From Hongsoonwoonella zoysiae (GTDB taxonomy: Bacteria > Pseudomonadota > Alphaproteobacteria > Rhizobiales > Stappiaceae), in the NCBI RefSeq assembly GCF_013266695.1, contig NZ_JABRXF010000001.1:1865736-1929735 (forward strand): 64,000 bases of DNA. The letters run 5' to 3'. The position numbers and the translations under genes were made by a program. The notes beneath the pieces were generated by a model. It was not told where the DNA came from and did no database searches. It worked only from the letters and a program-made list of their open reading frames with translations. Below, one piece after another: positions 16,030-24,375 of this stretch. Every line of letters begins with the position of its first letter. Within the stretch, counting starts at the first letter, position 1.

Positions 16030-17564
16030 CGGTTCAACCGCGCGAGGTCCACACTCAAATGGCCGGCGTGGTGAAGATCGCCGTGCTTGCGCTGGGCGGG
16101 CAGGGGGGCGGCGTTCTCTCCACGTGGATCGCCGATCTCGCGCGACGTCGCGGCTGGCTGGCGCAGGTCACCTCCGTTGCCGGCGTCGCGCAGCGTACGG
16201 GTGCGACGATCTATTATATCGAGGCCATGCCGGATGCGGGCCGCGCGCCTGTTTTCGCGCTGTCTCCGTCGGAAGGCGATGTCGATATCCTGCTTGCGGC
16301 GGAAATGATGGAGGCCGGCCGCGCAATCCAGCGCGGCTTCGTCACGCCGGACCGCACGGTGTTGATCGCCTCATCGCATCGTGCCTATGCGACCGCTGAA
16401 AAAACGGTGCCGGGAGATGGGCTCGCCTCATCGGAGGAGGTCGCGACGGCTGCCACAATCGCCGCGAAGGAGCTTGTCCTCTTCGACATGCAGAAGATCG
16501 CCGAGGATGCGGGTAGCGTCATTTCGGCAAGCCTCTTCGGCGCGCTCGGCGGCTCCGGCGCGCTGCCGTTTCCCCGTTCGGAATATGAGGCGACGATCCG
16601 CGCAAGCGGGCGCGGCGTGGACGCGAGCCTCAAGGCTTTCGCCGACGCCTGGGCACTTGCGGAAAATGGCGAGGCTCCGCAACACGACGATGCCACCGCT
16701 ACGACGCACTTTATTGCCGAACCGCAAGGCCCCACGAAGGCGCTTGAGGAATGGCGCAAGCTTGAAGCGCGCGTCGCCGCGCTGCCGGAGCCTGCGCGGA
16801 CCATGGCTCACGCGGGCCTCAGGAAGGTCGTGGATTTTCTCGACCCCGCCTATGGCGCGGAATATATGGACAGGCTCGATCAGGCGCTTGCGCTCGACAG
16901 CGCGGATCGTGGCTGGACGCTTGTCGAACGCGCGGCGAAATATCTCGCCAATGCGATGGTTTATGACGATGTCATCCGCGTTGCGGACCTGAAGACGCGC
17001 AAGGCCCGCTTTTCGCGTATTCGCGGCGAAATGAACGTCGGCGACGATCACGTCCTTCATCTCACGGAATTCATGCATCCGCGTATTGAGGAAGTCGTCG
17101 GTGTCCTGCCGGCCGGATGGGCGCGCCGGATCGAGGCCCGCCCGCGCCTTTACCAATGGATCGGCAGGCGTATCGATCGCGGACGGCGCGTGCGCACGGA
17201 TGGTCTTTTCTGGTTCGGCGCGCTTTATCTCCTTGCCGGGCTTCGCCCCTATCGCCGTTCGCTGCGCCGTCACGAAATCGAGCTTGAGCACCTTGAGCGC
17301 TGGTTTGCGCTCGCCCTTGACACGGCAAGGCGCGATTATGCGCTGGGCGCGGAAATTCTCGCCTGCCGCCGGCTGATCAAGGGCTACAGCGACACCCACT
17401 CGCGTGGGATCTCGAAGTTTGACCGTGTGCTTTCGGCACTTGACCTGCTCGACGGCCGGGAGGACGCCGCCGACTGGCTGCGCCGCCTGCGCGAGGCCGC
17501 TCTTCAGGACGAAAAGGGGGAAGCCCTGGAGGGCGCGTTGAAAACCGTGAAATCCTTCGCGTGA
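16026..17564 (+). CDS. iorB: Indolepyruvate:ferredoxin oxidoreductase, beta-type subunit with long C-terminal domain
   Basis: A 512-residue partner of iorA. The N-terminal 200 residues are the gamma-type oxidoreductase domain (LALGGQGGGVLSTWIADLA; SVAGVAQRTGATIYYIEAM). The remaining 300 residues form a helical domain of the kind found at the C-terminus of large proteobacterial indolepyruvate oxidoreductases (DUF6537-type, from memory). Thus the two genes together equal the single-chain enzymes of about 1150-1200 residues, split in two. Translation is coupled to iorA by ATGA at 16026-16029. Forty bases separate it from the TRAP receptor gene. Confidence 0.83.
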   Translation: MTVQPREVHTQMAGVVKIAVLALGGQGGGVLSTWIADLARRRGWLAQVTSVAGVAQRTGATIYYIEAMPDAGRAPVFALSPSEGDVDILLAAEMMEAGRAIQRGFVTPDRTVLIASSHRAYATAEKTVPGDGLASSEEVATAATIAAKELVLFDMQKIAEDAGSVISASLFGALGGSGALPFPRSEYEATIRASGRGVDASLKAFADAWALAENGEAPQHDDATATTHFIAEPQGPTKALEEWRKLEARVAALPEPARTMAHAGLRKVVDFLDPAYGAEYMDRLDQALALDSADRGWTLVERAAKYLANAMVYDDVIRVADLKTRKARFSRIRGEMNVGDDHVLHLTEFMHPRIEEVVGVLPAGWARRIEARPRLYQWIGRRIDRGRRVRTDGLFWFGALYLLAGLRPYRRSLRRHEIELEHLERWFALALDTARRDYALGAEILACRRLIKGYSDTHSRGISKFDRVLSALDLLDGREDAADWLRRLREAALQDEKGEALEGALKTVKSFA

Positions 17565-17603
17565 GGAGCGCGAACCGAACAACCGTAAACGGGAGGAACT
17601 GAA

Positions 17604-18560
17604 ATGAAACGCATTCTGCTCGCCGCCGCTGTTGCCGCCATAACCGCCTCGCCTGTATTGGCCGAGGAAGTCACGCTTCGCGGCGTCAGCGCCTTTGCCG
17701 CCGGCACCACCTTTTCGCGCCCGTTCGAGGCCTTCGTCGAATGGGTCAATGAAAACGGCAAGGGTGTGGTCCAGATCGAGCTTGTCGGCGGGCCGGAAGC
17801 CGTCCCGCCGTTCGAGCTTGGCAACGCGGTCTCCACCGGCGTCGTCGACATCGCCAACAACACGACCGCCTATTATCCCAACCTTCTGCCCTGGGGGGAC
17901 GCGCTGCATCTCGCCACCAACACGGTGCAGGAACAGCGCGAAAACGGCTGCCTCGACCTGATCGACCAGCGCCACCAGCAGGATATGAATGTGAAGTTCC
18001 TCGCCCGCACGGGCGATCATATCGAGTTTCACCTCTATCTCACGAAGTCCATCGACAAGCCGGACCTTTCGGGCCTCACGATCCGCACCACGCCGGTCTA
18101 TCGCGCCATGTTCGAAAAGCTCGGCGCAACGCTCGTTCGCACCGCTCCGGGCGAGGTCTATACCGCGCTTGAGCGCGGCGCGATCGACGGTTACGGCTGG
18201 CCGGTTCAGGGCGTGACCGATCTCGGCTGGGACGAGCAGACCAAATACCGCATCGACCCCGGCTTTTATCAGGTCGATGTGAATTTCCTCGTCAATCTCG
18301 ACAAGTGGAACGAACTGACGGACGAGCAGCGCGCCGTTCTGGAAGAGGGTGCGAAGTGGATCGAGGCGAAGAACGCCGAGAACGTCGACATCAACGCGAA
18401 GGAAGCGGCGAAACAGGCCGAGTCCGGCATTGAGACCATCGAGTTTTCGGATGCCGACCGCGATCTCTGGCTTGAAACCGCGCAGACGGAAGGTTGGGCC
18501 GCGGTGACGGAGGTCGATGCGGATCTGTCTGAAAAGCTTCAGGCCTGCCTCGTCAAGTAA
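17604..18560 (+). CDS. dctP: TRAP transporter substrate-binding protein (DctP family)
   Basis: A 318-residue periplasmic receptor with a Sec signal peptide (hydrophobic 4-18, cleavage near LAEE). The DctP signature is clear: LSGLTIRTTPVYRAMFEKLG includes the conserved Arg that grips the ligand carboxylate in this family. Its position between iorAB and the permease genes points to a carboxylate related to the IorAB substrate, likely an aromatic or branched keto acid; that link is inference. GGGAGG precedes the ATG. Confidence 0.88.
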   Translation: MKRILLAAAVAAITASPVLAEEVTLRGVSAFAAGTTFSRPFEAFVEWVNENGKGVVQIELVGGPEAVPPFELGNAVSTGVVDIANNTTAYYPNLLPWGDALHLATNTVQEQRENGCLDLIDQRHQQDMNVKFLARTGDHIEFHLYLTKSIDKPDLSGLTIRTTPVYRAMFEKLGATLVRTAPGEVYTALERGAIDGYGWPVQGVTDLGWDEQTKYRIDPGFYQVDVNFLVNLDKWNELTDEQRAVLEEGAKWIEAKNAENVDINAKEAAKQAESGIETIEFSDADRDLWLETAQTEGWAAVTEVDADLSEKLQACLVK

Positions 18561-18569
18561 GGTCCGGCA

Positions 18570-19070
18570 ATGAACCGCTTCGACCGTTCGTTCGATCGGC
18601 TCCTGGTCGCGCTCGCCGCTTTGGCGGGCGCGATCTTCGCCGCGATTGCGCTCCTCATTCCCGTGAATGTCGTGCTCAGGAATGCCTTCGACACGTCGAT
18701 CTACGGCCTGCTGGATGCGATCGAGTACGGCCTGCTCGCCGCGACATTTCTGGCCGCGCCCTGGGTTCTGGCGAAAAACGCCCATGTCACGGTCGATCTT
18801 CTGGTCTCAAGTCTCAGGCCTGGTGCAAGACGCATTGCCGATATGGCTGTCAACCTCATGGGTGCCGCCGTTTCCGCGGTCTTTCTCTGGTATGCGCTTG
18901 AAGCGCTCGGCCTTTCCTATTCGCGCGGATCGATGATCCGCACAGCCTTCATCATCCCCGAATGGTGGACGCTCACCGTCGCGCCGCTGTCGATGGCGCT
19001 CATCTTCGTCGAATTCCTGCGCAAGCTCGCGCGGCCGGCTTCCGGTCAGCGCGCCGCGACCGGCCTTTGA
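18570..19070 (+). CDS. dctQ: TRAP transporter small permease (DctQ family)
   Basis: A 166-residue inner-membrane protein with four predicted helices (about 12-38, 48-70, 85-110, 128-150). It begins ten bases after dctP and is followed by dctM at 13 bases. It pairs with DctM in the Na+-driven tripartite importer. Confidence 0.85.
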   Translation: MNRFDRSFDRLLVALAALAGAIFAAIALLIPVNVVLRNAFDTSIYGLLDAIEYGLLAATFLAAPWVLAKNAHVTVDLLVSSLRPGARRIADMAVNLMGAAVSAVFLWYALEALGLSYSRGSMIRTAFIIPEWWTLTVAPLSMALIFVEFLRKLARPASGQRAATGL

Positions 19071-19083
19071 GGACTTCTGTTTT

Positions 19084-20400
19084 ATGGAATGGCAACTCGC
19101 GCTTGCGCTGATGCTCGGCGGTCTCGGGGCGCTCCTGCTTCTCGGCCTGCCGGTGGCTTTCGCCTTTCTCGCCGTCACCCTCGTCGGCGCGTTCGAGGTT
19201 CTGGGCGGCGAGCGCGGCCTTGTGCAGCTTGCGCGCAACGCTGCGCAGTCGATCGCCAATTTCCAGCTCGCGCCCATTCCGCTTTTCATCCTCATGGGCG
19301 AGCTTTTGTTCCAGACGGGCGTCGCTCATCGCGCCATAGATGCGGTGGAGCGCATCGTCACCCGCATTCCGGGCCGGCTCAGCGTCGTCACCGTTTTCGG
19401 CGGCACGATTTTTGCGGCCCTTTCAGGCTCCACCATCGCGAATACCGCGATGCTCGGCTCCACGCTCCTGCCGGGCATGCTCAAGCGCGGCTACCATCCG
19501 TCGATGGCCATGGGCCCGATCATGGCGTCGGGCGCAATCGCCATGTTGATCCCGCCATCTGCGCTCGCCGTCCTCGTCGGCAGTCTCGCCGGCATTTCGA
19601 TTGCCGGGCTGCTCGTTGCCGGCGTCGTTCCGGCGCTCCTGCTCGCCGCCCTTTTCGTCGTCTGGATCGTCGGTCGCAGCATCGCCAATCCCAAGCTCGC
19701 CCCGCCGGACGATCTGCCTGAAATGACGCTTGCCGAGCGCTGGCGCCCGTTCCTGATTTATGTCGCCCCGCTTTCCATCCTCTTCGCCGTCGTCATCGGC
19801 AGCCTGCTGGCAGGTCTCGCCACGCCCACGGAATCGGCGGCCCTCGGCTGCCTCGCCGCGCTCGGTGTGGGGGCCGCCTATCGCGCGCTGACATGGAAAG
19901 GGGTCAAAAAGGCGGTCATGGAAACGGTCAAGCTTTCGGTGATGATCCTATTCATCATCGCCGCCAGCCAGACGTTTTCCCAGGTGCTTTCCTTTTCGGG
20001 CGCCACCGGCGGTCTCATCCGCACCATCTCCGCATTCGAGCTCGGGCCGACGGAAGTGCTGGTCGGCATGATCCTGCTCCTTCTTCTGCTCGGCTGTTTC
20101 GTCGATCAGGTTTCCATGCTCATGGTCACCGTGCCGGTTTTCGTGCCGCTTGCCCAAAGTGTCGGCATCAACGATCTGGTGCTCGGCGTCGTCTATCTTC
20201 TGACGATGGAAATTGGCCTGCTTACGCCACCCTTCGGCCTGCTTTTGTTCGTCATGCGCGGCGTCGCGCCGCCTGGCATCGGCATGCGCCAGATTTACGC
20301 GGCCATACTTCCGTTCGTTGTCATTAAGCTTGCCGTTCTTGCCGCACTCGTCTGGCTTCCGGGTCTTGGAACCTGGCTGCCGGCCCAGATTGCCCGGTAG
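19084..20400 (+). CDS. dctM: TRAP transporter large permease (DctM family)
   Basis: A 438-residue permease with about twelve hydrophobic segments. Typical DctM stretches are PLFILMGELLFQTGVAHRAI, FAALSGSTIANTAMLGSTLL and GAIAMLIPPSALAVLVGS, plus MLLGCFVDQ-like and TMEIGLLTPPFGLLLFV near the end. It is the transport-channel subunit for the DctP receptor upstream. Length is normal for the family (about 425-440). Confidence 0.9.
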   Translation: MEWQLALALMLGGLGALLLLGLPVAFAFLAVTLVGAFEVLGGERGLVQLARNAAQSIANFQLAPIPLFILMGELLFQTGVAHRAIDAVERIVTRIPGRLSVVTVFGGTIFAALSGSTIANTAMLGSTLLPGMLKRGYHPSMAMGPIMASGAIAMLIPPSALAVLVGSLAGISIAGLLVAGVVPALLLAALFVVWIVGRSIANPKLAPPDDLPEMTLAERWRPFLIYVAPLSILFAVVIGSLLAGLATPTESAALGCLAALGVGAAYRALTWKGVKKAVMETVKLSVMILFIIAASQTFSQVLSFSGATGGLIRTISAFELGPTEVLVGMILLLLLLGCFVDQVSMLMVTVPVFVPLAQSVGINDLVLGVVYLLTMEIGLLTPPFGLLLFVMRGVAPPGIGMRQIYAAILPFVVIKLAVLAALVWLPGLGTWLPAQIAR

Positions 20401-20422
20401 GCATTAGCCTTCCGGGAAAATG

Positions 20423-20450
20423 GCGATCAAAGCCTGCGGGCATTGATCGC
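20423..20450 (+). other. Intercistronic hairpin between dctM and the cyclase gene
   Basis: Perfect 8-bp inverted repeat GCGATCAA/TTGATCGC (20423-20430, 20443-20450) with three further inner pairs (GCC/GGC). It is not followed by a T run, so it may be an mRNA-stabilising or processing element rather than a terminator. Confidence 0.5.
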
Positions 20451-20471
20451 AATTTCAAGGGAGGAATTGAC

Positions 20472-21563
20472 ATGAGGAAACTGGCACTTTGCACGGGCCT
20501 TGCGGCGTTGATCGCTTCCGGTGCGGCGCTTGCGCAGGGCGATGAGGATCGCAGCTTGATTGAGCGTTCGCTCGAGTTGACGCCCACCGCTCCCTGGCCC
20601 GATGGCGATCAGGCGGGCATGGGCAACACGCAAGGGTCCGGAACCTGGATGCGCTGTGCAGCACACCTCATGAAGCCGGGAGCGAAGCTTTACGAACTCA
20701 GCCACCTCCGCTCCAACGACATGCCGATGTCGCCCTTTGGCGCGCCGCTTGCCTATGAATACCGCCCGACGGTCGGCATTCCCGGTACCCGCCATGCCTT
20801 CAATGGCGAGGATGTGAAGTCCGGCGAACCGGGCGCGCAAGGCACGCAGATGGATGCGCTCGGCCATTTCGCCTACCTCGCCGAGCCCTGGACGGGGGAG
20901 GGCGATTTTCCGGCGGATGGCGCGACCTATTACGGCGGGCGCAAGCAGTCGGAGGTGAAGCCCGCGCCGGACAGCCCCCTATTGCAACTCGGCATCGAAC
21001 AGGCAAAGCCCATCGTCACCTCCGCCGTGCTTCTTGACGCAGCGGCGCATTTGAACGGCGGCGAGCCGCTGGAGCCGGGTACGCTCGTCACCGCCGCCGA
21101 TATCGAGGCGATGCTGGAAGCCCAGGGGCTTACGTGGCGTGGCATCGTGCCGGGCGACGCCGTCTTCATCCATACCGGCTGGGGCACGCTCTGGGATGAT
21201 GCGGAAGCGTCAAAACGCTATTACACCATGGGGCCGGGGCTTGCGCGCGACGGCGCGGAAATGCTGGCGGAAAACAACGTCGTGCTCGTCGCCCTCGACA
21301 ACCCGTTCACCGATCCGGTCGCCGATGGTCAGCTTCAGGGCAAGGCCGCCCCGCCGCAAGGGATGGAGGAGGGGCTTCCCTTCGTCATCCACCATCTGAA
21401 CCTTGCGGTGAACGGCATCCACAACATCCAGAACGCGCGGTTGAAGGAAATCGCCGCCGACAAGGTGTGGACGTCTTGCGCGATCATCCTGCCGATACGC
21501 TCGCAAGGTGCGTCCGGCTCGCCGGTTCGTCCGATCGCGATCGGTGCGCCGCAGGGCGGCTGA
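20472..21563 (+). CDS. Secreted cyclase-family metal hydrolase (kynurenine formamidase-like)
   Basis: A 363-residue protein of the cyclase family (PF04199 type). A Sec signal peptide is present (AALIASGAALAQ, cleavage about residue 22), so it is likely periplasmic. The family metal motif HxGTHxDxxxH appears as A122-Q-G-T-Q126-M-D128-A-L-G-H132: D128 and H132 are kept, the two upstream His are Ala and Gln. A Gln in the second place is seen in the larger-type cyclase branch, as far as I recall. Homologues open cyclic amides or formamides (kynurenine formamidase, isatin hydrolase). GGGAGG precedes the ATG. It ends the MarR-IorAB-TRAP unit. Confidence 0.8.
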   Translation: MRKLALCTGLAALIASGAALAQGDEDRSLIERSLELTPTAPWPDGDQAGMGNTQGSGTWMRCAAHLMKPGAKLYELSHLRSNDMPMSPFGAPLAYEYRPTVGIPGTRHAFNGEDVKSGEPGAQGTQMDALGHFAYLAEPWTGEGDFPADGATYYGGRKQSEVKPAPDSPLLQLGIEQAKPIVTSAVLLDAAAHLNGGEPLEPGTLVTAADIEAMLEAQGLTWRGIVPGDAVFIHTGWGTLWDDAEASKRYYTMGPGLARDGAEMLAENNVVLVALDNPFTDPVADGQLQGKAAPPQGMEEGLPFVIHHLNLAVNGIHNIQNARLKEIAADKVWTSCAIILPIRSQGASGSPVRPIAIGAPQGG

Positions 21564-21584
21564 TCGGTATTGCCCATGCATGGC

Positions 21585-21627
21585 CGCCCGGCCGAGGCAC
21601 TCACGGCCGGGCGCAGTTTCGTTTGTC
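21585..21627 (+). terminator. Terminator after the cyclase gene
   Basis: Ten-bp stem CGCCCGGCCG (21585-21594) / CGGCCGGGCG (21604-21613), nine-base loop, then a T-rich tail (CAGTTTCGTTTG). Confidence 0.7.
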
Positions 21628-21652
21628 GGGAGAAAGGCCGGGTCTCAACGGA

Positions 21653-22483
21653 CTATGGGGTCAGTATGCAGGTGTCGGCCTTCCTGTGATATGGCCGATT
21701 GCATTTCCAGTCGGTACCGAGAAAATCGATATGCGCATTCGCCGGTACGGCAATTTCTCTGCAAGTGCCCTGATGCTCGCGATAACCATGCTCGCACTCC
21801 CAGCCCTGGCCGATACCCGACCGCGAAAGATAACCGTTCTGCGGCACCGATATGGCTTCGCAATTGCCCTCGACTGCACGGTATCCGCGCTCGCAAGTCC
21901 AGCCCGACCCGAAGCTGTCATCCGAAAGATATGCGTGCTCGGGCACCTTGATTGGTTCGCACCCGTCGCCGACAGGACGATACCCTCTGTTGCAGTCCCA
22001 TCCGTCGCCGTAGGAGCGGGTGTTCAGGTAGGCGTTTGCAGGAATTTCGATCGCGACGCAGCCACTGTTCGTAGCCTGAAAACCCCTGCGGCATTTCCAG
22101 CCAGGGCCGTGATAGCTATCTTCCAGAAATGCGTTTTCCGGAACATCTATGGTCGCGCAGGCCGCGCCCTCCTGCCGAAAGCCGAAATTGCACTCCCAGC
22201 CACCGTCGTAGCGGTTACCTGTCAGATAAGCGTTTTCGGGCGCCGTTATCGCAGCGCATATTCCGTTGTACTCGATGTATCCATCATTGCACTCCCAACC
22301 TTGTCCATAATCTTTGGTATGTGCGTTCTGAGGTATTTCAGCCGCGAACGCGCCCGATAAGGTGGAAATACATAACGCAGATACCAAGGCTGAAATAATC
22401 CATATAGATCTTGTAAAATTAAGATTTATAATTTTTTTTGAAAAAAGCGTGATTTCAACGAGTATTTTTCTCAAGTTATTCAT
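21653..22483 (-). CDS. Secreted protein of seven tandem Cys-containing repeats
   Basis: A 276-residue protein with an N-terminal signal/anchor (hydrophobic about 27-46, cleavage near AFAAE). From residue 50 to the end it is seven imperfect repeats of about 33 residues. The consensus is I-x-V-P-x-N-A-x-L, then G-x-G-W-x-C-x-x-G-Y, then G-x-x-C-x-x-I. Each repeat has exactly two cysteines, presumably one disulfide per repeat in the periplasm or outside. AAGGGAAG precedes the ATG. The first 60 codons and upstream region are much more AT-rich than neighbours. I do not recognise a named family; function unknown. It is convergent with the cyclase gene. Confidence 0.8.
   Translation of the reverse strand: MNNLRKILVEITLFSKKIINLNFTRSIWIISALVSALCISTLSGAFAAEIPQNAHTKDYGQGWECNDGYIEYNGICAAITAPENAYLTGNRYDGGWECNFGFRQEGAACATIDVPENAFLEDSYHGPGWKCRRGFQATNSGCVAIEIPANAYLNTRSYGDGWDCNRGYRPVGDGCEPIKVPEHAYLSDDSFGSGWTCERGYRAVEGNCEAISVPQNGYLSRSGIGQGWECEHGYREHQGTCREIAVPANAHIDFLGTDWKCNRPYHRKADTCILTP
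21656..22336 (-). repeat. Seven degenerate in-frame coding repeats of about 99 bp
   Basis: The protein-level repeats (starts IPQNAH, ITAPENAY, IDVPENAF, IEIPANAY, IKVPEHAY, ISVPQNGY, IAVPANAH) translate to direct DNA repeats of about 99 bp. They have diverged in sequence, so the repeat is old rather than a recent slippage expansion. Confidence 0.8.
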
Positions 22484-22914
22484 ATTAATTCTTCCCTTTG
22501 CGCGCCAAGCCTCCAGAAATACATTACAGTAAATATCAAAAAATATCTATCAATACGTCCATTGCGGATGGCATGCAGGATGCCCTTGGCCTCGGTCCGC
22601 AATCTCATGCGTGTGAGCGTCCATAAAATCCACGAAGAGGAAGGGGGTCTTTTCGATGCAAACATCGACGGGGATAACTCCCGATAATCGTTTCGACGGG
22701 ATAACCCGTGGAGTGCACCCGTTTTTTGAATGGCTAACCTGGTGCTGACGCTTTAGGAATTAAAAGGCGTTCGAATTGCCGCTTCCGGAATTCTCTTTGC
22801 CCCGGATTGCCACGAAAGTGACCCTTTTCGCCGCCGGTTCCTGATATAGTTTTCGTGCGATCCGCAGCGCGTCGGATGACGTAGACGGGGGATGATCAAT
22901 AGGGAAATTGCGGG
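22484..22914. other. Intergenic region, no supported gene
   Basis: About 430 bases between divergent genes. It is AT-rich near 22500-22560. I see no RNA gene or convincing coding sequence; a 61-codon leftward frame (22480-22665) overlaps the start of the repeat protein and lacks a good ribosome site. Confidence 0.5.
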
Positions 22915-23490
22915 ATGCTGATACGGGTTCTTATGGTTTTCTCTCTGTTTTTCGGCGCTTCGGCCGTCAATGCGGCGGAAACCGGCCAGTCCGCGCATGA
23001 CTTCACCTTCACCGCCATCGAGGGCCATGAACTGCCGATGTCCGATTATGCGGGCAAGGCTGTTCTGGTGGTCAACACCGCAAGTTTCTGCGGTTTCACC
23101 CATCAATATTCCGATCTTCAGGCCGTTTGGGAAAAATATCGCGACCGCGGCCTCGTCGTTCTCGGCGTTCCGTCCAACGATTTCGGCAGCCAGGAGCCGG
23201 GAAGCGAAGCGGAAATCAAGCAGTTCTGCGAGGTCAATTTTTCGATCGACTTTCCCTTGACGGAAAAGGAAGTCGTGAAAGGTGATGGCGCCCATCCGTT
23301 TTACGTCTGGGCGCGCGCTGCGCTCGGCGCGAAAGCCGCGCCCCGCTGGAATTTTCACAAGTATCTAGTCGGCCCCGACGGCCACCTCGTTGCCTGGTTC
23401 CCGACCGCCGTCAGCCCGTCGTCGAAGCGCGTGACACAGGCGATCGAAGCGCAGCTTTCGAAGGTCGGGGCGGGTAAATCCGGCTCATGA
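22915..23490 (+). CDS. Glutathione peroxidase-family thiol peroxidase, secreted
   Basis: A 191-residue peroxidase of the GPx fold. The catalytic triad of the Cys-type family is visible: C59 in NTASFCGFT, Q93 in PSNDFGSQEPG and W145-N146 in PRWNFHKYLV. A signal peptide (residues 1-20, ending NA-AE) predicts a periplasmic location, unlike the usual cytoplasmic BtuE. It would reduce hydrogen or lipid peroxides with thioredoxin or glutathione. The start is ATG at 22915 after AGGGAAATTGCGGG. It is convergent with the universal stress gene, 12 bases away. Confidence 0.9.
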   Translation: MLIRVLMVFSLFFGASAVNAAETGQSAHDFTFTAIEGHELPMSDYAGKAVLVVNTASFCGFTHQYSDLQAVWEKYRDRGLVVLGVPSNDFGSQEPGSEAEIKQFCEVNFSIDFPLTEKEVVKGDGAHPFYVWARAALGAKAAPRWNFHKYLVGPDGHLVAWFPTAVSPSSKRVTQAIEAQLSKVGAGKSGS

Positions 23491-23502
23491 CGCGGCTGTC
23501 TC

Positions 23503-24375
23503 CTACCTGAACAGCATCACTGGGACCTTGCACGAGCGGATCATTTCCGTCGTCGTGGATCCGATGATGAGGCTGCGCATACGCGAATGGCCGTAGGCGC
23601 CCATCACCAGAATGCCGATATCGTCGGATTCGACCGTTGCCGCAATCGCGGCTTCCGGCGTTCCCTGCACGATGCCGGAGCGCACTTCGTAACTGCCAGC
23701 CTCCAGAACGGAGCGGGCGTCGTCGAGTTTCTTGCGCGTGTCCGCCGTTTCCGCGCCGACCATGAGAAGCCTGCATTCAAGACCTGCGAACAGCGGGCTG
23801 CGCGAAACATGGTCCACCGCCTTCATGCTGCTGGTGCCGCCGTCGAAAGCGATCAGGAAACGTTCGACCGGCTTGAAGGCGCGCGATGCGACGAAAACGG
23901 GCTTTTTCGCCGCACGCACGATCCGTTCCAGATTGGAGCCAAGGTGGAGCTTGGCGAAATCGGCGGCTTCACCGCGCTTGCCGATCACCACCATTTCCGC
24001 GTTCTTCTCGAATTCGCCGACCGTCTCGACGATGTCGCCGATCCTCAGCTTTGTGGATACATCGCTTATCCCGTCGGCCTCGACGATTTCCTTGGCGTCT
24101 TCCAGGATCGCGCGGCCGCGCTTCTGGGCAAGCTTGGCCTTCTGCTCGTCCAGCGCGCTCAACTCCTCCAGAAGGGCCGTGCGTGCTCCTAGCGTAATAT
24201 TACCGCTCAGGTTCGTCGGCGCGCTCGCCGTTTCCCGCCGGCCGATGACATGTAAAAGGTCGACGGCGGCGGAGGTGCGTCCGGCAATCCAAGCGGCGTG
24301 GTCGCATACGCTTTTGGAGTAGATGGAGCCGTCGACGAGGGCGATCAGCCGTTTTTCGGTGTTTTCGGTGGTCAT
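23503..24375 (-). CDS. Tandem-domain universal stress protein
   Basis: A 290-residue protein made of two UspA domains. Domain 1 (about 8-150) begins RLIALVDGS and ends GKRGEAADFAKLHLGSNLER; domain 2 (about 160-290) begins RFLIAFDGG and ends GAYGHSRMRSLIIGSTT, the ATP-binding G-2x-G-9x-G(S/T) pattern. Its ATG overlaps the stop of the SulP transporter by one base (TGATG), so the two are translationally coupled. A regulatory or stress role for the transporter is a reasonable inference. Confidence 0.9.
   Translation of the reverse strand: MTTENTEKRLIALVDGSIYSKSVCDHAAWIAGRTSAAVDLLHVIGRRETASAPTNLSGNITLGARTALLEELSALDEQKAKLAQKRGRAILEDAKEIVEADGISDVSTKLRIGDIVETVGEFEKNAEMVVIGKRGEAADFAKLHLGSNLERIVRAAKKPVFVASRAFKPVERFLIAFDGGTSSMKAVDHVSRSPLFAGLECRLLMVGAETADTRKKLDDARSVLEAGSYEVRSGIVQGTPEAAIAATVESDDIGILVMGAYGHSRMRSLIIGSTTTEMIRSCKVPVMLFR

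Noticed and set aside
21656-22336. Seven direct repeats considered as a CRISPR array
   Set aside because: The repeats are in-frame coding, 99 bp long and diverged, with no short identical repeats or spacers.
22480-22665. 61-codon leftward frame upstream of the seven-repeat protein
   Set aside because: Overlaps the repeat protein start, weak ribosome site, no recognisable sequence.
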